Shown one piece after another: positions 22,225 through 30,075 of a DNA stretch of 64,000 bases (within the stretch, counting starts at the first letter, position 1; every line of letters begins with the position of its first letter). The position numbers and the translations under genes are program-made. A model generated the notes under the pieces. That model was not told the DNA's origin. It saw only the letters and a list, made by a program, of their open reading frames with translations, and did no database searches. The DNA comes from Arthrobacter sp. ISL-72 (lineage in GTDB: Bacteria; Actinomycetota; Actinomycetes; Actinomycetales; Micrococcaceae), in the NCBI RefSeq assembly GCF_018613755.1, contig NZ_JAGGPP010000009.1:154430-218429 (forward strand). The letters run 5' to 3'.

Positions 22225-23885
22225 ATCCGTTCCGGCGCCGAAACGCCAAGCAGTTCAAGGCCGTTGGCCAGCACCTGGCTGGTGGCGTCATTGAGCCACA
22301 GCCGGGTGCGGTTGACATCGGTAACCGCTTCGTCGCCCATGGGCGCCACGCGGCAGGCGTCGTACCAGCGGTGATAGGCCCCGGCGATGATCTCAAGGTG
22401 GCGGGCCACGCGGTGCGGTTCACGCAGTTCGGCCGCCTTGGCCACGATGGACGGGTAGCTGCCGAGGTAGGACAGCAGTTCGTTTTCGGTGGCATGGTCC
22501 AGCAGTGATGCGTCGAACGCGTCTTTCCCCTCAACCCGGCGCTCCACCCCGGCCGCCACCGCATTGCGGGCAGTGCCGCGGGAGCGGGCGTGGGCGTACT
22601 GGACGTAGAACACCGGGTTCTCGTTGCTGTGCTTCTTGAGGAGCTCGGGATCCAGGGTGAGCGGGGAGTCCGCCGGGAAGCGTGCCAGCGAGTAGCGGAC
22701 CGCGTCCTTGCCCAGCCACGAGATGAGGTCCTTGAGCTCGATGATGTTGCCCGCACGCTTGGACAACTTGGCTCCGTTGACCGATACCAGCTGGCCGATC
22801 AGCACCTCGATGTTGGCGTCGGGGTCGTCGCCCGCCGCAGCGGCGATCGCCTTCAGCCGGTTAATGTAGCCGTGGTGGTCCGCGCCCAGCAGGTAGATCT
22901 TCTGGTCGAAGCCCCGGTCCTTCTTGGAAAGGTAGTAGGCGGCGTCCGCGGCGAAGTAGGTCGGCTCGCCGTTCGCGCGGATCATCACGCGGTCCTTGTC
23001 GTCGCCGAAGTCCGTGGTCCGCAGCCAGACCGCCCCGCCGTCGTCGAACACGTGGCCCTGCTCGCGAAGGCGGGCCACGGCACTTTCGATGGCGCCGGCG
23101 TCGTGCAATTCCTGCTCGGAAAAGTAGACGTCGAAGGAAACGCCGAAGTCGGCGAGGGTGTCCTTGATGTCCTTCAACTGCGCCTTGTAGGCGGCCGAGC
23201 GGATGACCGGCAGCGCCGCTACGTCGGTCAGTTCCCGGATGTCCGGGTGCTCGGTCAGGACGTGGTGGCCCAGGTCGGAAATGTACTGGCCCGGGTAGCC
23301 GCCTTCCGGAACGCCGCGGCCGTGCAGCCGGGAGAGCACCGAGTGGGCGAAGACGTTCATCTGCGAGCCGGCGTCGTTGATGTAGTACTCGGCGGTGACC
23401 TTCGCACCGGAGGCCCGCAGCACACGCGCGATGGAGTCGCCCAGCGCCGCCCAGCGCGTGTGGCCGATGTGCAGGGGCCCGGTGGGGTTGGCGGAGACGA
23501 ATTCCATGTTGACCACATGGCCGGCGAGCGCCGAGTTTGTGCCGTACTCCGGACCGGCCTCGACAATGGCCTTGGCGAGCGCGCCTGCTGCCGCGGCGTC
23601 CACGGTGATGTTAAGGAAGCCGGGCCCGGCGATGTCCACGGCCGAAACACCCTGGATGGTCTTGAGCCGCGCGCTGAGAATGGTAGCGAATTCCCGCGGG
23701 TTAACCCCGGCCTGCTTGGACAGCTGGAGGGCGATGTTGGTCGCCCAGTCGCCGTGGTCGCGGTTCTTGGGCCGCTCCACGCGCACCTCGTCCGGCACGG
23801 CTGATGCGGAAAGAGCGATTTCACCGGCGGCGACGGCGTCTTTCAGGCAAGCGGATATGGCGAGGGAGAGTTCTTCGGGAGTCAC
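22221..23885 (-). CDS. argS: Arginyl-tRNA synthetase
   Basis: The 554-residue class I synthetase charges tRNA-Arg. The His-Ile-Gly-His signature is at residues 139-142. The KMSKS position reads Lys-Leu-Ser-Lys-Arg-Ala-Gly, a common variant in ArgRS. The N-terminal tRNA-binding Arg-N domain and the C-terminal anticodon-binding DALR domain are present. A TAGGCT -10 element lies 6 bases before the GTG start, so the transcript is probably leaderless. It heads the argS-lysA-hom-thrC-thrB unit. Confidence 0.96.
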   Translation of the reverse strand: MTPEELSLAISACLKDAVAAGEIALSASAVPDEVRVERPKNRDHGDWATNIALQLSKQAGVNPREFATILSARLKTIQGVSAVDIAGPGFLNITVDAAAAGALAKAIVEAGPEYGTNSALAGHVVNMEFVSANPTGPLHIGHTRWAALGDSIARVLRASGAKVTAEYYINDAGSQMNVFAHSVLSRLHGRGVPEGGYPGQYISDLGHHVLTEHPDIRELTDVAALPVIRSAAYKAQLKDIKDTLADFGVSFDVYFSEQELHDAGAIESAVARLREQGHVFDDGGAVWLRTTDFGDDKDRVMIRANGEPTYFAADAAYYLSKKDRGFDQKIYLLGADHHGYINRLKAIAAAAGDDPDANIEVLIGQLVSVNGAKLSKRAGNIIELKDLISWLGKDAVRYSLARFPADSPLTLDPELLKKHSNENPVFYVQYAHARSRGTARNAVAAGVERRVEGKDAFDASLLDHATENELLSYLGSYPSIVAKAAELREPHRVARHLEIIAGAYHRWYDACRVAPMGDEAVTDVNRTRLWLNDATSQVLANGLELLGVSAPERM

Positions 23886-23891
23886 GCATCT

Positions 23892-23897
23892 AGCCTA
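23892..23897 (-). promoter_or_regulatory. -10 element of argS, leaderless start
   Basis: TAGGCT on the minus strand is separated by six bases from the argS GTG. With the usual spacing, transcription would begin at or next to the G of the start codon. No Shine-Dalgarno sequence is possible in such a transcript. Confidence 0.55.
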
Positions 23898-24091
23898 CCG
23901 GTGGCCCCCAAAAGCCGCGGAATCGAGGCGGCGCCGTAACGCTGTGAAAACGCACAGGAGTCCATGGCCTTCGTCACAGGTTGAACCATTACGCTGATTC
24001 CAACGTTGTCCATCCTGTAACTACCTGACAACGACCCGGCCGCCCGCGTCCCCGGGACTGTCTGCACGCAACTACACGAAACGAGCCCTGC

Positions 24092-24568
24092 ATGAGCCTC
24101 CCGGTACGCAAGAGCGTCTTCGTCGGCATCGCCGGCATGTCCCTGATCAGCACCGTGGCCGGCTGCGCGCCGTCCGCCCAGGCGCCCGCGGCCCAGTCCA
24201 CTGCTGCCTCAACCGGAGCGGCCACCGGCAGTGCCCCGATTGCCGGTACAGGGGCCTCGTCGTCCGCCGCGTCCGGTTACAAGGACGGCACGTACAGCGC
24301 TGACGGAAACTATGTCTCCCCCAACGGCACGGAAACCGTGGGTGTTGAACTGACGCTTGCCGGCGGCACCGTGTCCGGCGTGAACATCACCCAGCACCCG
24401 TCCAACCCCAACACGCGGAAATTCCAGGGCGAGTTCGCCAGCGGGATCGCGGCGCAGATCGTGGGCAAGAACCTGGATGAACTGAACGTCTCGAAGGTGT
24501 CAGGCTCCTCGCTCACCAGCGGCGGCTTCAACGAGGCCGTCGAGAAGATCAAAGCGGAAGCCAAGTAG
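24092..24568 (+). CDS. FMN-binding domain lipoprotein, probable covalent flavin carrier
   Basis: This 158-residue exported protein has a basic start, a hydrophobic signal segment and a lipobox Val-Ala-Gly-Cys with Cys25 as the lipid site. An Ala/Ser/Thr-rich linker (about 26-62) leads to an FMN-bind domain (about 63-158). Near the C-terminus Ser-Gly-Ser-Ser-Leu-Thr (residues 137-142) matches the ApbE flavinylation motif, Thr142 being the predicted FMN-phosphoester site. The third position is Ser rather than the usual Ala. An apbE gene follows directly, supporting covalent FMN attachment. Role: electron carrier on the outer face of the membrane. Confidence 0.85.
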   Translation: MSLPVRKSVFVGIAGMSLISTVAGCAPSAQAPAAQSTAASTGAATGSAPIAGTGASSSAASGYKDGTYSADGNYVSPNGTETVGVELTLAGGTVSGVNITQHPSNPNTRKFQGEFASGIAAQIVGKNLDELNVSKVSGSSLTSGGFNEAVEKIKAEAK

Positions 24569-24638
24569 GCGGGCGGGGTTTTACGTCCGCCGGTAACGCC
24601 GGCACCGCGTTAGGTCCACAGCGTCAAGAGGAGAGAAA

Positions 24639-25511
24639 GTGCCGCACCCGGGCTGGGCAGCGTTCAGTTTCGACGGCATCGGAACCGGCTGGGAGATTGC
24701 CACGCCCGGCGGCCTGAACCCCGGACAGCGCCGCCGGCTGCTTGGCGTCGTGGAGAATTACGACGCCGCGTGGTCCCGCTTCCGGACCGATTCGCTGGTG
24801 GCCCAGGCGGCCAGGCAGCCCGGCCGCTACGGCATGCCGGACGGTGCAGGCGCCCTGGGCCTCCTGTACCGGAGCCTCTACCGGCTGAGCGAAGGGGCCA
24901 TGACCCCGCTGATCGGCGGCAGCCTGGAACAGCTGGGCTACGACCCGGACTATTCGCTGCGGCCCCACGGCGCCTCCCTGCCGGCGCCACGGTGGGACGA
25001 CGTGCTGGACTGGCAGGACACGGTGCTGACCACCACCGCACCCGTAGTGCTGGACGTCGGTGCTGCCGGCAAGGGGCAGCTGGCCGACCTGCTCGCAGCC
25101 GAGCTCCGCCTGCAGGGCGTCAGCCAATACTTCATTGATGCCAGCGGCGATCTGCTCAATTCCGGCCCCCTTCCGGTGGTTGTTGGCCTGGAACATCCGT
25201 ACGATCCGGACCGGGCCATCGGCACGATCAACCTTGGCGCCGGCGCCCTGTGCGCCTCGGCAGCCAACCGCCGGTCCTGGGGCGACGGGCTTCACCATGT
25301 GCTGGACGGCACCACGGGAGTCCCGGTCAGCACCGTGGTTGCGACGTGGGCCCTTGCGGAGAACGCCATGACCGCCGATGCCCTCGCCACGGCCATGTTC
25401 TTCGTTTCCGGCAAGGTGCTTCAGCAGGACTTTGACTTTTCCTGGCTTACGGTTTTCTCGGACGGAAGCGCCGCCTACTCAGCAGGTTTCGAAGGAGTGC
25501 TGTTCGAATGA
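24639..25511 (+). CDS. apbE: FAD:protein FMN transferase
   Basis: The 290-residue ApbE-family enzyme transfers FMN from FAD to a Ser/Thr of target proteins. It shows Asp-Val-Gly-Ala-Ala-Gly-Lys-Gly-Gln-Leu-Ala-Asp at 139-150, the family FAD/Mg2+ motif, a central Asp-Ala-Ser-Gly-Asp, and the C-terminal Met-Thr-Ala-Asp-Ala-Leu-Ala-Thr-Ala-Met metal site. No signal peptide or lipobox is visible at the GTG start, so it may act inside the cell or have a poorly predicted export signal. A strong AGAGGAGAG site precedes the start. Its last codons overlap the next gene (ATGA). Confidence 0.92.
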   Translation: MPHPGWAAFSFDGIGTGWEIATPGGLNPGQRRRLLGVVENYDAAWSRFRTDSLVAQAARQPGRYGMPDGAGALGLLYRSLYRLSEGAMTPLIGGSLEQLGYDPDYSLRPHGASLPAPRWDDVLDWQDTVLTTTAPVVLDVGAAGKGQLADLLAAELRLQGVSQYFIDASGDLLNSGPLPVVVGLEHPYDPDRAIGTINLGAGALCASAANRRSWGDGLHHVLDGTTGVPVSTVVATWALAENAMTADALATAMFFVSGKVLQQDFDFSWLTVFSDGSAAYSAGFEGVLFE

Positions 25512-27046
25512 GTTCCCTGATCCAGCGGAGTTCCATGCTCCAGAGGGTGGATACGTCCTTGAACCGCTTCACCATGTACCGCCTGGTGCTGTGGGTTCTT
25601 GCCGTGCTGGCGGCGTACAGCCTGTTGCTTAATGTCCTGGGCTGGCTGACGTTCGGCATCCCGCAGATGCTCGCCCATATAGCGCTCTGCCTGGGACTGA
25701 CGTACGCCTCGAACCGAGGCCTGGCAGCGCTGTTCCATGTCCGGCCGCATTCGGAATCGTCATTGATCACCGGGCTGCTGCTGTATTTCCTGTTCTGGCC
25801 CACCTTCGCTGCCCTGGACGTGGCCGGCGTGGCCCTTGCCTGCGTCATGGCCTCGGCGTCGAAATACGCCCTGGCCTGGCGCGGCCGCCACATTTTTAAT
25901 CCTGCCGCCGCGGGGGCGTTTGTCGCCGGTCTGACGGGACTGAACATCGCCACCTGGTGGGCGGCGACTCCCTCGATGCTCCTTGCGGTGGTTCCCGGCA
26001 TCCTGCTGGTGCTGTACCGCACCAGGAAAATCCTCATGGGCGCCGTGTTCACCGCGGTTTCCGTCTCCATCGTGGCCACGGAACTCCTCCGGGCCGGGAT
26101 GTCGGCAGGCCAGGCGCTGTGGCAGCCCCTGGCGCAGCGCCCCGTGCTGTTCTTTGTGGGCTTCATGCTGACCGAACCGCTGACCCTTCCGCCGCGGCGC
26201 TGGCAGCAGCTGGCGCTCGCCGCCGTCGTCGGCGTGGTGTTTGCCGTCCCCTACAACCTGGGCTTTGTGGCAAACTCGCCCGAACTGGCATTGCTCGTGG
26301 GAAACCTGATCGCCTTCCTGGCCGGGCAGCGCGGCGGCATCCGCCTGAACTTCCAGGAATCGCGGCCCCTGACGCCGACGACGACGGAATTCAGTTTCCG
26401 GCCCGACCGCGCGGTGCGGTTCGCCCCGGGACAGTACATGGAACTGCACCTGCCCCATGCCAGGTCCGATGGAAAGGGCCTCCGCCGCGTCTTCAGCCTG
26501 ACCAGCGCCCCGGACGCCCGCGACGTCAGGATCGGCGTGGGGACGGCCGAACCGGTGTCCGCCGCCAAACGCGCGCTGCTCGCACTGCAGCCGGGGGACA
26601 CCGTGACGGCAACGGCCGTGGGCGGCGACTTCGTCCTCCCCCGCAGGTCGGCGGGCCCGGTCCTGCTGATCGCCGCCGGCATCGGCATTACGCCCTACCT
26701 CGCCCAGCTCGCTGCCGGTGCGGCGAAGGACCGCGACATCGTCCTGCTGTACCTGGCGAAGTCGGCCGCCGAACTCGCCTACGCGGACGCGCTCGAGCAG
26801 TCCGGTGCGCGGGTCATTGCCCGGCTCTCCGACGGCTCCGCGCCGCCGTCGTTTATGGAAGACGCCGCGAAGGTGTGCAGGCCGCCCGAGCGGGTCGACG
26901 GGCCGGCCCTCAGGAAACTTGTCCCGGACATCGCCGCGCGCGATGTGTTCATTTCCGGTTCGCCCGCCAGCGTCAACTCGCTGCGGGCGGCGGCCCGCAC
27001 CGCAGGCGCCCGCCGGGTGCACACGGATTCGTTTGCCGGTTACTGA
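25508..27046 (+). CDS. RnfD/NqrB-like membrane domain fused to an FNR-type NAD(P)H oxidoreductase domain
   Basis: The 512-residue protein starts with eight to ten membrane helices (about residues 20-285) containing His-Ile-Phe-Asn-Pro-Ala-Ala-Ala-Gly and Met-Leu-Thr-Glu-Pro-Leu-Thr, motifs shared with RnfD/NqrB. A ferredoxin-reductase-like domain (about 290-512) follows, with Arg-Phe-Ala-Pro-Gly-Gln-Tyr, Arg-Val-Phe-Ser-Leu-Thr for FAD and Gly-Ile-Gly-Ile-Thr-Pro for NAD(P)H. The canonical Ser-Gly-Ala-Thr flavinylation motif of NqrB/RnfD is not seen. With the two genes upstream it would pass electrons from cytoplasmic NAD(P)H across the membrane to the flavinylated lipoprotein. The terminal acceptor is unknown. 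Confidence 0.85.
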   Translation: MSSLIQRSSMLQRVDTSLNRFTMYRLVLWVLAVLAAYSLLLNVLGWLTFGIPQMLAHIALCLGLTYASNRGLAALFHVRPHSESSLITGLLLYFLFWPTFAALDVAGVALACVMASASKYALAWRGRHIFNPAAAGAFVAGLTGLNIATWWAATPSMLLAVVPGILLVLYRTRKILMGAVFTAVSVSIVATELLRAGMSAGQALWQPLAQRPVLFFVGFMLTEPLTLPPRRWQQLALAAVVGVVFAVPYNLGFVANSPELALLVGNLIAFLAGQRGGIRLNFQESRPLTPTTTEFSFRPDRAVRFAPGQYMELHLPHARSDGKGLRRVFSLTSAPDARDVRIGVGTAEPVSAAKRALLALQPGDTVTATAVGGDFVLPRRSAGPVLLIAAGIGITPYLAQLAAGAAKDRDIVLLYLAKSAAELAYADALEQSGARVIARLSDGSAPPSFMEDAAKVCRPPERVDGPALRKLVPDIAARDVFISGSPASVNSLRAAARTAGARRVHTDSFAGY

Positions 27047-27122
27047 GCGTCGATTTTCCTATCGGGCCCACCTTCCTGCTAAGCTCTAGGACGTCCCGCC
27101 AGCAACGGCAGGAACCCTGATT

Positions 27123-27195
27123 GCCCTCGTAGCTCAGGGGATAGAGCGTCTGCCTCCGGAGCAGAAGGTCGTAGGTTCGAATCCTATCGAGGGCA
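27123..27195 (+). tRNA. tRNA-Arg (anticodon CCG)
   Basis: The 73-base sequence folds as a cloverleaf. The acceptor stem gccctcg pairs with cgagggc, with A as discriminator. The anticodon arm is TCTGC-CTCCGGA-GCAGA with anticodon CCG, and the T arm carries GGTTCGAATCC. The 3' CCA is not encoded. It reads CGG codons, which are frequent in this high-GC genome. Confidence 0.95.
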
Positions 27196-27200
27196 CAGAA

Positions 27201-27229
27201 AAACCCCGCCAGCCCAGCTGGCGGGGTTT
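27201..27229 (+). terminator. Intrinsic terminator of tRNA-Arg
   Basis: A perfect 12-base stem (27201-27212 with 27218-27229) and a 5-base loop end in GGGGTTT immediately downstream of the tRNA. Confidence 0.85.
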
Positions 27230-27311
27230 CCTGGTTAAGGCGTGTCCTGCCCGTCGCAATGTCGGCACCCCCTCGTAGGCTGATTCCATTGCCGATGCTA
27301 AGGGGATCTCC

Positions 27312-28355
27312 ATGTACTGCTCCATCGTTCCGCCCTACATGCTGCGGCGCCTTGCGGCCCGGGATGAACCACGCCTCTCCGCCGTGGCCCGGGCGGCCAA
27401 GGAAGCACTGCTCCATGTCAGGTCCATCCAGGCCGCCCGCGCACTGCCGCTGCCGTCCGTCCCGTCCGCAATCCGGCAGCTCAGGCCCGGTCCACCGCAC
27501 CGCACCGTTTACGACACCGGGGCCTCCGAATCGCTGCCCGGGCAGGTGGTACGGAAAGAGGGCGAACCGGCCACCGGAGATGCCTCCGCAAACGAGGCCT
27601 ACGACGGCCTGGGCCACACCCACCGCCTCTACGCAGAAGCTTTTGGCCGGAACTCGATCGACGGCCAGGGGCTGCCGCTCGATGCCACGGTGCACTTCGG
27701 GAAGCTCTATGACAACGCCTTTTGGAACGGCGAACAGATGGTGTTCGGAGACGGGGACGGCGAGATCTTCCAGCGCTTCACCCGCTCGCTGAGTGTCATC
27801 GGACACGAACTGGCCCACGGTGTGACGCAGCATTCCGCGGGCCTCGTCTACCGCAACCAGGCGGGAGCCATCAATGAGTCGCTGTCCGATGTGTTCGGCG
27901 CCCTCGTGGAACAGTACGTCACGCGGCAGGCTGCTGCCGAGGCCAACTGGCTGATCGGCGAAGGCCTATTCACCGACCAGGTGGAGGGCTCTGCCCTGCG
28001 GTCCCTGAAGGCTCCCGGCACCGCGTACGACGACGATGTGCTGGGCAAGGATCCCCAGCCGGACTCCATGGACTCCTACGTCCGGACCACGGCGGACAAC
28101 GGCGGCGTGCACATCAACTCCGGAATCCCCAACCGTGCGTTCTACCTCGTGGCGTCCGAACTCGGCGGCAACGCTTGGGAGACTCCGGGCCGCATCTGGT
28201 ACGACACGCTGACCGGCGGGGGCCTGCCGGCAACTGCCACGTTTACCAGGTTCGCCAAGGCCACCGCAGCCTCCGCCCGCGAGCTGTTCGGTGCGGAATC
28301 CGTGGAACATGACGCCGTGCGGAAGGCGTGGGAAACTGTGAAGGTAAAGCTGTAA
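27312..28355 (+). CDS. Protealysin-like M4 (thermolysin-family) metalloprotease
   Basis: The 347-residue protein has the zinc motif His-Glu-Leu-Ala-His at 165-169 with the third ligand Glu189 in Gly-Ala-Ile-Asn-Glu-Ser-Leu-Ser-Asp. The catalytic His267 lies in Gly-Gly-Val-His-Ile-Asn-Ser-Gly-Ile-Pro-Asn. There is no signal peptide. Instead the first residues read Cys-Ser-Ile-Val-Pro-Pro-Tyr, the short conserved start of protealysin-type propeptides (about residues 1-60). Protealysin-type enzymes are made as cytoplasmic zymogens that remove this short propeptide. The next gene looks like the matching inhibitor, emfourin, which supports the call. Natural substrate unknown. Confidence 0.9.
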   Translation: MYCSIVPPYMLRRLAARDEPRLSAVARAAKEALLHVRSIQAARALPLPSVPSAIRQLRPGPPHRTVYDTGASESLPGQVVRKEGEPATGDASANEAYDGLGHTHRLYAEAFGRNSIDGQGLPLDATVHFGKLYDNAFWNGEQMVFGDGDGEIFQRFTRSLSVIGHELAHGVTQHSAGLVYRNQAGAINESLSDVFGALVEQYVTRQAAAEANWLIGEGLFTDQVEGSALRSLKAPGTAYDDDVLGKDPQPDSMDSYVRTTADNGGVHINSGIPNRAFYLVASELGGNAWETPGRIWYDTLTGGGLPATATFTRFAKATAASARELFGAESVEHDAVRKAWETVKVKL

Positions 28356-28418
28356 CTGGATCGCCGCCGGAGCGGTCAGCCGGCGGCCAGGCAGTACCGG
28401 AAGCACAGGAACCAGGCC

Positions 28419-28721
28419 ATGAAGATCACTGTCCAGCGCAGCGGCGGGATTGCGGGGCTGAAGCGGGAGTGGAGTGTCCAGGCCACCACCCCCACGGACA
28501 AGAGCCGCTGGGAACCCCTCGTTGAGGCATGCCCCTGGGACGCTGTTCCGGGTTCGGCCGGTTTCCGGGGCCAGCCGGACAGGTTCATGTATTCGATCAG
28601 GGCCGGCCAGCGCCGCGCCACCCTCCCGGAGCAGGCGGTCACCGGCCCGTGGCGGGTCCTCGTAGACAGGACCCGGGCAGCTGCCGAAGCCGCGCGGAAC
28701 GGCGAGCGCCGTCCGCGTTAG
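28419..28721 (+). CDS. Emfourin-like protealysin inhibitor
   Basis: The 100-residue protein begins Met-Lys-Ile-Thr-Val-Gln-Arg-Ser-Gly-Gly-Ile-Ala-Gly-Leu, close to the start typical of emfourin (M4in), the small inhibitor of protealysin described from Serratia. No signal peptide or membrane helix is present, matching a cytoplasmic partner. It lies 63 bases after the M4 protease gene on the same strand, as expected for a protease-inhibitor operon. The C-terminal quarter is rich in Arg and Ala. The call rests on the N-terminal motif, length and neighbourhood. Confidence 0.75.
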   Translation: MKITVQRSGGIAGLKREWSVQATTPTDKSRWEPLVEACPWDAVPGSAGFRGQPDRFMYSIRAGQRRATLPEQAVTGPWRVLVDRTRAAAEAARNGERRPR

Positions 28722-28745
28722 GGAACGCAGCCCCTAAACGGCCGG

Positions 28746-29714
28746 TTAGACGGCCGTTTCCAGGTTCCCGCGGAACGCCCGCCGGTAGGACTGCGGGCTC
28801 GTCGAGAGCACTTTGCCGAAGTGGTGCCGGAGCAGCACGGAATGCCCGAACCCGGACTCGCGGGCAATTTCGTCGATGTTGAGCTCCGTGGATTCGAGGA
28901 GTTCCTGCGCCCGCAGCACGCGCTGGGAGTTTAGCCACGCGGCGGGAGTGGCTCCCGTTTCGGACCGGAAGCGGCGTGCGAACGTCCGCGGCGACATGTG
29001 GACCCGGGCCGCCAGCTCGTTGACGGTGTGGTCGTGTTCAAGGTTCCGGACCATCCACCGCAGCAGTTCTTCCATCGGCTGTGAACCGCAGGCAGGAATA
29101 GGGCGGTCAATGAACTGGGCCTGCCCGCCGTCCCGGTGGGGCGGGACCACCATGTCGCGGGCGATGCTTGCCGCAACGTTGGCGCCGAGTTCAACCCTCA
29201 CCAGGTGGAGGCAGGCGTCGATGCCGGCCGCGGTGCCTGCGCTGCTGATGATCCGGCCGTCCTGGACGTACAGGACATTCTCATCCACCAGGGCCGCCGG
29301 GTAGCGGGTGGCCAGCACCTGCGAGTAGTGCCAGTGCGTGGTGCACCTGCGCCCGTCCAGCAGGCCGGCCCGGGCCAGGGCAAAGGCGCCGGAGCATATG
29401 GACATCACCCACGCACCGCGGGCATGGGCGGCCCGCAGTGCGTCCAGGACAGCCTCCGGAACATCCTGGTCATGGCCGTAGGGAGCCATGATCACCAGGT
29501 CCGCATCCGCGGTTGCGTCGAGCCCCAGCTCCACGTGCAGGGACAGGCCGGACTTCAGCCGGACGTCCCCGGGCTCAGGTGTACAGACGCGGAAGTCGAA
29601 GGCGGGCACTCCGCTCCCCCGGTCCGACCTGTCGATGCCGAAGACCTCGAACGCGGTACCGAACTCGAAGATGGAAAAGTTGGGAACAACAATCACTGCC
29701 ACCGATTTGAGCAT
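28746..29714 (-). CDS. GlxA-family transcriptional regulator (DJ-1/PfpI plus AraC HTH)
   Basis: The 322-residue protein has an N-terminal class I glutamine-amidotransferase-like domain (residues 1-190) with a Cys107 elbow (Ser-Ile-Cys-Ser-Gly-Ala-Phe) and a C-terminal AraC-type double helix-turn-helix (about 220-310). The HTH includes Ala-Arg-Val-His-Met-Ser-Pro-Arg-Thr-Phe-Ala-Arg-Arg-Phe. Such proteins are usually activators or repressors whose N-domain senses a small ligand. A perfect TATAAT -10 lies upstream inside an 11-base inverted repeat, suggesting autoregulation. A small membrane peptide gene is divergent. The ligand is unknown. Confidence 0.88.
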   Translation of the reverse strand: MLKSVAVIVVPNFSIFEFGTAFEVFGIDRSDRGSGVPAFDFRVCTPEPGDVRLKSGLSLHVELGLDATADADLVIMAPYGHDQDVPEAVLDALRAAHARGAWVMSICSGAFALARAGLLDGRRCTTHWHYSQVLATRYPAALVDENVLYVQDGRIISSAGTAAGIDACLHLVRVELGANVAASIARDMVVPPHRDGGQAQFIDRPIPACGSQPMEELLRWMVRNLEHDHTVNELAARVHMSPRTFARRFRSETGATPAAWLNSQRVLRAQELLESTELNIDEIARESGFGHSVLLRHHFGKVLSTSPQSYRRAFRGNLETAV

Positions 29715-29723
29715 GCTTCCATT

Positions 29724-29760
29724 GTGGCAGAAATTATAGCTTTTTGGGCATTTCTGCCAC
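29724..29760 (-). promoter_or_regulatory. glxA-type gene promoter embedded in an inverted repeat (candidate operator)
   Basis: Two perfect 11-base arms, GTGGCAGAAAT (29724-29734) and ATTTCTGCCAC (29750-29760), enclose 15 bases. The -10 TATAAT of the minus-strand promoter (29738-29733) overlaps the start-proximal arm by two bases. A dimer binding both arms would cover the promoter, so autorepression is the simplest reading. Confidence 0.65.
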
Positions 29761-29795
29761 TGTTTTGTCCCCGGGAACGGGAGAAACATGGAGGC

Positions 29796-29963
29796 ATGGA
29801 AACCATCGGAGTTGCACTCATCGTCCTGTTGCTCGTCATCGTGTGGGCCACCATCGCCGCACTCCTTAAGGACGGGCGGGGCCACACGCCGCCCGAGCGT
29901 TCGGAGAAGGACTGGTCCGCCCTGGACCTGCCGAGCATGAGCTACACGCTGCGGAACTACTGA
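29796..29963 (+). CDS. Small single-helix membrane protein
   Basis: A 55-residue peptide with one hydrophobic helix (about residues 4-23, Ile-Gly-Val-Ala-Leu-Ile-Val-Leu-Leu-Leu-Val) followed by a polar tail rich in Lys, Arg, Glu and Pro and ending in Leu-Arg-Asn-Tyr. GGAGG lies right before the ATG and GGGAGAAA about 10 bases further up. It is divergent from the GlxA-type regulator and has its own hairpin terminator. I do not recognise a family. Confidence 0.6.
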   Translation: METIGVALIVLLLVIVWATIAALLKDGRGHTPPERSEKDWSALDLPSMSYTLRNY

Positions 29964-29969
29964 CCGCAA

Positions 29970-29997
29970 GGACCCGGCTCAACCGTGAGCCGGGTCC
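29970..29997 (+). terminator. Hairpin terminator after the small membrane protein gene
   Basis: A perfect 12-base GC-rich stem (29970-29981 with 29986-29997) and a 4-base loop follow the stop codon by six bases. No T-tract follows, which is common for actinobacterial terminators. Confidence 0.6.
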
Positions 29998-30075
29998 CGC
30001 CGTCGTTGGCGCCGGCACCGTTCCGGCCCTGCACCGCCCGCCTGCATGCGCTGCCGCAGTAGACTGTGTCCAGCC

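Noticed and set aside
28746..29969. Longer start for the GlxA-type regulator
   Set aside because: The extension crosses the TATAAT promoter and the divergent gene, and lacks conserved features.
29970..29997. Regulatory hairpin in front of hrpA
   Set aside because: Position directly after the stop of the small membrane protein gene fits a terminator better.
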